Shown here: one piece after another, positions 62,201 to 64,000 of the stretch
Layout of the letters: each line of letters starts with the position of its first letter
Position numbering within the stretch: the stretch's first letter is position 1
Assembly: GCA_013397455.1 (NCBI GenBank)
Contig: VYZB01000211.1
Span: 143,468 to 207,467, forward strand
Direction: 5' to 3'
DNA from: Crotophaga sulcirostris
Taxonomy: Eukaryota; Chordata; Aves; Cuculiformes; Crotophagidae
DNA length: 64,000 nucleotides
Notes under the pieces: generated by a model
What the model was told of the DNA's origin: nothing
Database searches by the model: none
Seen by the model: the letters and a program-made list of their open reading frames with translations, nothing else
Made by a program: the position numbers and the translations under genes

Positions 62201-63579
62201 TGATTGCCTAAGTCTAAAATAGGATGTATATTTGAGCAGCTGTGAGACACAGAGGTGAAGAATAACTGAGCACTTTAACAAAACTACTTTAAAAGTGTGA
62301 GTAGTGCAACTGTATTGAGCAAAATAGGCCAGCTGTGGACAAAAGGGATGATTCATTGCATAGATGTGATAGTAATTGTTAATAGTAATTGCCTTTAAAA
62401 ATGTATTCTTAAAAGTTAAAAAATGGAAATTAATAATGTGACAGTCCTACCTTTAAAAAGATTAAGGCATGAAACAGGATTACATTGTGTACTTACTGGT
62501 AGAATGTTACGTATAATGATAGTGGTTGTGAATCCAAGTGTTCTCAGGATTCCCTGTTTAGCTGTTTCCCAAAAAATTAAACTGGACAAGAAGAGAATTA
62601 TAACTCTAGTCCTGCAAAAATATGTATCTGACTTGTCATGATCTGTGTAAAACTGTAAGTGAGCCCCAGAGGTTAACTGTCCCTTGCAAAGTAATTAGAC
62701 ACTATTAAAGGGCAAGACATACATACAAAGAAAAATTGAGCCATAAAGCAAGATGGAACATGCTTGTAATGTAAATAGTTAATGCAAATCATTGTAAACT
62801 ACCTTACCTTTACTATAAATATTTTAGAACTGTGTACTGAAGCAATATAATGAAATTATTTTAAAATTTTTAACATGTACATGCTTTACAATGGGCTGAT
62901 ATTAATGTCTGAAATGCTACCAATGCTATTGTTTTATCAAGAAGAACCTTAGCTGTTCCTTCTACAATCATGTGTTTGATCTATTACGCATTACAAAGGG
63001 CCTATATATTACTATTACCTTTATATTTATTATGTATTGTTTGCCTAAATATGCAGTGTATGACTTTAGCATGTAAGAACAAGTAAAACCTCGAAGATTC
63101 TTAAATTTGGTAGAAGTTGTCTTTGTATTAAGTAGCTATTCTTCTTCTTAATGATCATAACCTCTAGAAGCCTGTAACAGCACCTATGATATTTATAGTT
63201 GTGTTGTATATTACTGATGTAAGAAAATGTTGGAGAAAAAGGAAGGTCTTTGTCCTAAATCTCATGAAGAACCTATGCAGAACCAGGCAGGTTGTAAAAT
63301 TTCTTTCAGTGCAGTCAGCCTGGACATGAGGTAAGGGGGAAAAGTTTTGATCAAACACAGGTGTTTGATAAAAAATTAGTTTTCCTAGGAAAATAAATTA
63401 CAAGGTGTTTATGCCTGCTTAATTAAGATACCTCTGTTCTTCTGCTCCACAGCCAACTGTTTTTCAAGTGTTTCCCTCAGTTCTCGTTCCCTGAAGAGCT
63501 CCATCTTCAGTTCTGTTTTTTCCAGTTGGACCTGTTTCTCTTGAGCTCTGGCATTGTCTATAGCAACCTTTAGTAGACC
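26227..63579 (-). CDS. DACH1: DACH1, C-terminal 132 codons in four exons (5' part outside the window)
   Basis: Joining 63579-63432, 59155-59012, 58514-58446 and 26264-26227 on the minus strand gives one open frame of 132 residues plus TGA, with GT/AG at every junction and matching phases. The first exon is 49 codons plus one base, and each later junction splits a codon 1/2. The protein starts [15 protein letters not shown], continues as a long charged coiled coil with the basic run [19 protein letters not shown], and ends [11 protein letters not shown]. This is the Dachbox-C (DD2) region and tail of dachshund proteins. The [19 protein letters not shown] segment and the LYLKTTVMY end fit DACH1; as I recall, DACH2 has a different tail. 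Known of the family: DACH1 is a nuclear transcriptional cofactor related to SKI/SNO that acts with EYA and SIX proteins and with NCoR/HDAC and SIN3 corepressors in eye, limb and organ development. The DNA-binding Dachbox-N and the promoter are not in this window. No lesion is seen. Confidence 0.96.
26358..26475 (-). mobile_element. CR1 3' tail, reverse orientation
   Basis: ATCACAGAATGGTTTGGGTT followed by GGAAAGGACCTCAAAGATCA, then CCCTGTCATGGCTAAGGGCA and GGTCAAGTTGCTCAAACAGT, is the reverse complement of a CR1 3' end. It lies about 95 bases upstream of the DACH1 terminal acceptor on the gene strand, in the same orientation as the gene. Confidence 0.93.
27665..27716 (+). repeat. Two-copy 26-bp tandem duplication
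   Basis: AACTTACTGCAACTGTTCAG plus the following AGAACA/AGAAAG occurs twice with a period of 26 bases (27665-27690, 27691-27716). Near identity points to a recent duplication. The overlapping open frames (27640-27849, 27647-28030) merely read through it. Confidence 0.9.
29283..29722 (+). mobile_element. Internal CR1 ORF2 fragment with internal deletion and no 3' end
   Basis: The sequence matches the segment just before the CR1 reverse transcriptase core: GATGAGGAGAAGACGAAGAT, TCTTCCCACACCTCTTGAGC, GATGCATCCCAGAGCCCTAA, then TTGCCAAGCCACTCTCCATG and ATATTTGAAAAGTCATGGTA. At about 29636 it jumps from GACTGGAAACAGGGAA to TCATGGCTTCACCAAGGGGA, skipping a part present in full elements. It stops at GACAAGGGAAG. 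No CR1 3' terminus follows. Confidence 0.88.
29763..29998 (-). pseudogene. Unidentified membrane-protein-like open frame, possible exon or retrocopy fragment
   Basis: Between a TGA just upstream (29999-30001) and a TAA at the low end is a 77-codon frame without a good ATG start. It includes [17 protein letters not shown] followed by [14 protein letters not shown] and a charged end [11 protein letters not shown]. This composition (two hydrophobic stretches, then a basic/acidic tail) looks more protein-like than other frames here. On the gene strand, an acceptor-like CAGATTACAG precedes the GTG at 29966. I do not recognise the family. It could equally be chance in AT-rich DNA. Confidence 0.2.
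31499..31539 (+). repeat. (CAAA)n simple repeat
   Basis: An A-rich run with a pure ACAAACAAACAAACAAAC core. Confidence 0.85.
31706..31748 (+). repeat. (TTTA)n-like AT-rich simple repeat
   Basis: TTATTAATTTATTTATTATT followed by TATGTATTATTTACTATTA, degenerate TTTA units. Confidence 0.7.
39549..39576 (+). repeat. T-rich tract with a run of about 17 T
   Basis: A homopolymer run after TTTTTTCTTC. On the gene strand it is an A-run. No retrocopy body with a poly(A) signal is visible beside it. Confidence 0.85.
42890..43100. promoter_or_regulatory. Candidate intronic enhancer: triple octamer with homeodomain and SOX/TCF-type sites
   Basis: Three exact ATGCAAAT octamers lie within 32 bases (43029-43036, 43038-43045, 43053-43060). 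They are flanked by ATTAATTAAT (43017-43026) and CATTAATTAC (from about 43086). Upstream are AACAAAG-type and CCTTTGA-type SOX/TCF motifs (about 42938-43015). Another octamer in reverse (ATTTGCAT) lies at 43668-43675. POU, homeodomain and SOX sites grouped like this are typical of developmental enhancers. The motifs are seen; the function is inference. Confidence 0.4.
45607..45630 (+). repeat. (AAAT)n simple repeat
   Basis: AATAAATAAATAAATGAATG, a short AAAT microsatellite. Confidence 0.85.
48160..48600. promoter_or_regulatory. Candidate intronic regulatory element with PBX/HOX-like sites
   Basis: TGATTGAT (48201-48208) overlaps the palindrome TGATTAATCA (48205-48214). Near the other end, TAATCAAT (48558-48565) faces ATTGATTA (48576-48583) as an inverted pair. 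No transposon is recognised within the block. Homeodomain motifs arise easily in AT-rich DNA, so this is a modest candidate. Confidence 0.25.
49065..49150 (+). mobile_element. Possible relic of an ancient amniote MIR-like SINE
   Basis: TTATTATTATGTATATAATT followed by GTGCACAGCACTGTACAGAT and later GACCCTGAC recalls the 3' half of ancient MIR/CORE-type SINEs, whose tail reads like GCGCTGTACAAACA...AGTCCCTGCCC. The match is weak and from memory. Confidence 0.25.
49838..49890 (-). mobile_element. CR1 3' terminus, reverse orientation
   Basis: GATCACAGAATCACAAAAGT followed by TGGGAAAGATCTCTAAGATC and ATCAAGTCCCAC matches the last 50 or so bases of CR1 in reverse. The rest is lost or too diverged. 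Confidence 0.8.
50596..50610 (+). repeat. Short (CA)n microsatellite
   Basis: Seven and a half CA units. Confidence 0.9.
51170..52180 (+). repeat. Purine-rich block 1 in the last DACH1 intron
   Basis: The plus strand is dominated by A and G (words such as GACAGAAAATGGGA and GAGGAAGAAACAAGAAGAAG). Loosely repeated words include ATCTTGACAA near 51862 and 51932. The pre-mRNA of DACH1 is therefore pyrimidine-rich here. The Ser/Leu/Pro-rich minus-strand frame at 51556-51870 follows from that bias and is not a gene. Confidence 0.55.
53480..54340 (+). repeat. Purine-rich block 2 in the last DACH1 intron
   Basis: Same composition as the block at 51170, with words such as AGGGACAGGGAGAG, GGGAGAGAGTGGAG and GAGGGAAACTACTGGGAGAC. 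It may be a degenerate tandem repeat, but no clean period could be fixed by eye. The long minus-strand frame at 53538-53975 (145 codons) is Ser/Phe/Leu-rich by composition. Confidence 0.55.
55640..56160 (+). repeat. Purine-rich block 3 in the last DACH1 intron
   Basis: A/G-rich on the plus strand (GGGGAGGCAGGGGGAAGCAG, GACAAAGACAGGGGGCAAGG). Short frames here (55730-55942, 55755-55964, and 55578-55916 on the other strand) reflect base composition. Confidence 0.5.
58446..58514 (-). CDS. DACH1: DACH1 penultimate exon (acidic, Ser/Gly linker)
   Basis: This 69-base exon lies between the acceptor tgtttctag and the donor CAAG|gtagg. It completes a split Asp codon, encodes 22 residues reading [20 protein letters not shown] then IQ, and leaves one base of the next Asp codon. 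It links the coiled coil to the extreme C-terminus. If splicing failed at this donor, the frame would run 14 codons into the intron before a TGA. The exon after it lies 32 kb away. Confidence 0.96.
58515..59011 (-). other. DACH1: DACH1 intron of 497 bases with a small CR1 tail
   Basis: Bounded by AATG|gtaag and tgtttctag. At 58812-58842 the sequence ACTATCACAGTATCACAAGG followed by TTGGAAAGGACC is the terminal part of a reversed CR1. Nothing else is recognised. Confidence 0.85.
58812..58842 (-). mobile_element. CR1 terminal remnant, reverse orientation
   Basis: About 30 bases matching the reversed CR1 end (TATCACAAGGTTGGAAAGGA), inside a short DACH1 intron. Confidence 0.7.
59012..59155 (-). 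CDS. DACH1: DACH1 internal exon (basic coiled-coil helix of Dachbox-C)
   Basis: This 144-base exon follows a strong polypyrimidine tract (tcttttttcctag) and ends at the consensus donor AATG|gtaag. It completes a split Ala codon, encodes 47 full codons and leaves the first base of an Asp codon. The protein reads [20 protein letters not shown], then [20 protein letters not shown], then DSLRVLN. The lysine/arginine cluster in the first half is the most distinctive stretch of Dachbox-C, and the second half continues the coiled coil. It is separated from the next exon by only 497 bases. Confidence 0.97.
59590..59770. other. GC-rich, CpG-bearing intronic patch with a short stem
   Basis: GC content rises sharply within an AT-rich intron. 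Several CpGs are kept (GATCCGACT, GTGCCGGGG, GCCCCGACC, AAGGCGCTG, CTGCGTCC). GGGGCTG and CAGCCCC form a 7-bp inverted repeat near 59656-59680. It could be a conserved regulatory element or an old GC-rich insertion. Confidence 0.4.
61954..61979. repeat. Perfect 10-bp inverted repeat with 6-nt loop
   Basis: CTGCTCAAAA (61954-61963) pairs exactly with TTTTGAGCAG (61970-61979) around TATATG. It lies within the 4.3-kb DACH1 intron and would form a small hairpin in the pre-mRNA. Confidence 0.85.
63432..63579 (-). CDS. DACH1: DACH1 internal exon (first of Dachbox-C in this window)
   Basis: This 148-base exon starts in phase 0 after the acceptor ttcgaacag and ends with one base of an alanine codon before the donor gtatct. 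It encodes 49 residues, [10 protein letters not shown]...LAVEQKNR. The residues form a heptad-like amphipathic helix rich in E, K, Q and L ([16 protein letters not shown], then [11 protein letters not shown]), which is the start of the conserved C-terminal coiled coil. In dachshund proteins this region mediates contact with EYA and other partners. The preceding intron runs off the end of the window. Confidence 0.96.
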
Positions 63580-64000
63580 CTGTTCGAAAATAAAGTTGGA
63601 TAATGTATGAAGAATGTTAGAACAGCTGATAATAAATAACTTCTGTTATTGCTCCTTGATTAATCACATGATATTTTACAAATGAAATAATCCTATTACT
63701 GAATCAAAGGCTCCCAATTATCATCAGTAAAAAGCCAGAAGTCAAGTTTTCCCAGAAAATGCAAACTCACCGTGCATGTAAGTAACAAAAAAGTTACAGG
63801 AATAGGCTTATTCTTTGTAAGAGATAAGAGATAAGCCTACAGCAGGCACTTGCTTGTGACCAAAATAAAAAAAGCTGTCACATCCAAAAAGAACTGGCAC
63901 CCCCACAATCACATCATCCAAAGAATGGCAAATTCAATCTCTAGTACAACTCAAACCAATGGAAATTACCAAAGGGAGAAAGGCTCTTTTAAAAGCTTGC
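63580..64000 (-). other. DACH1: DACH1 intron, partial
   Basis: The 3' end of the intron preceding the 63432 exon. It continues past the end of the window. AT-rich, no feature recognised. Confidence 0.8.

Larger units (their letters stand above)
59156..63431 (-). other. DACH1: DACH1 intron of about 4.3 kb
   Basis: Bounded by GAG|gtatct and tcttttttcctag. It contains a GC-rich patch (59590-59770) and a 10-bp perfect hairpin (61954-61979), listed separately. The remainder is AT-rich with no recognised repeat or gene. Open frames at 59802-60131, 62117-62356 and elsewhere have no domain support. Confidence 0.85.

Noticed and set aside
26227..63579. Assignment of the exons to DACH2 rather than DACH1
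   Set aside because: The coiled-coil sequence and especially the end LYLKTTVMY fit DACH1. DACH2, as I recall it, diverges after the coiled coil and has another C-terminus.

Overview
This window looks like one arm of a bird genome. It is AT-rich with long stretches of non-coding DNA. Its interspersed repeats are almost all CR1 LINE fragments, including the typical avian 3' tails ending in (ATTCTATG)n-like or (TATTC)n repeats. I see no prokaryotic, organellar or viral genes. A galliform such as chicken would fit, but the sequence alone does not fix the species.

The only gene I can support is the 3' end of DACH1 (dachshund homolog 1), on the minus strand. Four exons are readable: 63432-63579, 59012-59155, 58446-58514, and a terminal exon whose coding part is 26227-26264. 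They join in frame with consensus GT/AG sites and encode the last 132 residues. These comprise the Dachbox-C (DD2) coiled coil, a basic helix, an acidic/Ser-Gly linker, and the C-terminal end LYLKTTVMY followed by TGA. The 5' exons lie beyond position 64000. The last intron is about 32.2 kb, although the exon after it codes for fewer than 13 residues. The 3' UTR probably runs from 26226 to about 23500, with a canonical poly(A) signal at 23521-23526.

Layout from low to high coordinates: 1-23500 is intergenic DNA downstream of DACH1. It holds a GC-rich patch at 641-900, CR1 copies (3545-4336, 14396-14815, 19548-20725, 20975-21302), simple repeats, two short perfect hairpins and a CpG-retaining segment at 22380-22720. 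Next, 23500-26264 is the DACH1 terminal exon. Then 26265-58445 is the last intron. It contains an anomalous CR1 piece (29283-29722), an unidentified membrane-like ORF (29763-29998), a cluster of octamer and homeodomain sites (42890-43100), a second homeodomain-site cluster (48160-48600), and purine-rich blocks from about 51.2 to 56.2 kb. Finally, 58446-64000 holds three internal exons and their introns.

Nearly all other open frames in the window are short and look like chance or CR1 relics. I found no undescribed multi-gene system. The most useful leads are candidate cis-regulatory elements around the DACH1 3' end, the 3' UTR signals, and a few structural oddities.
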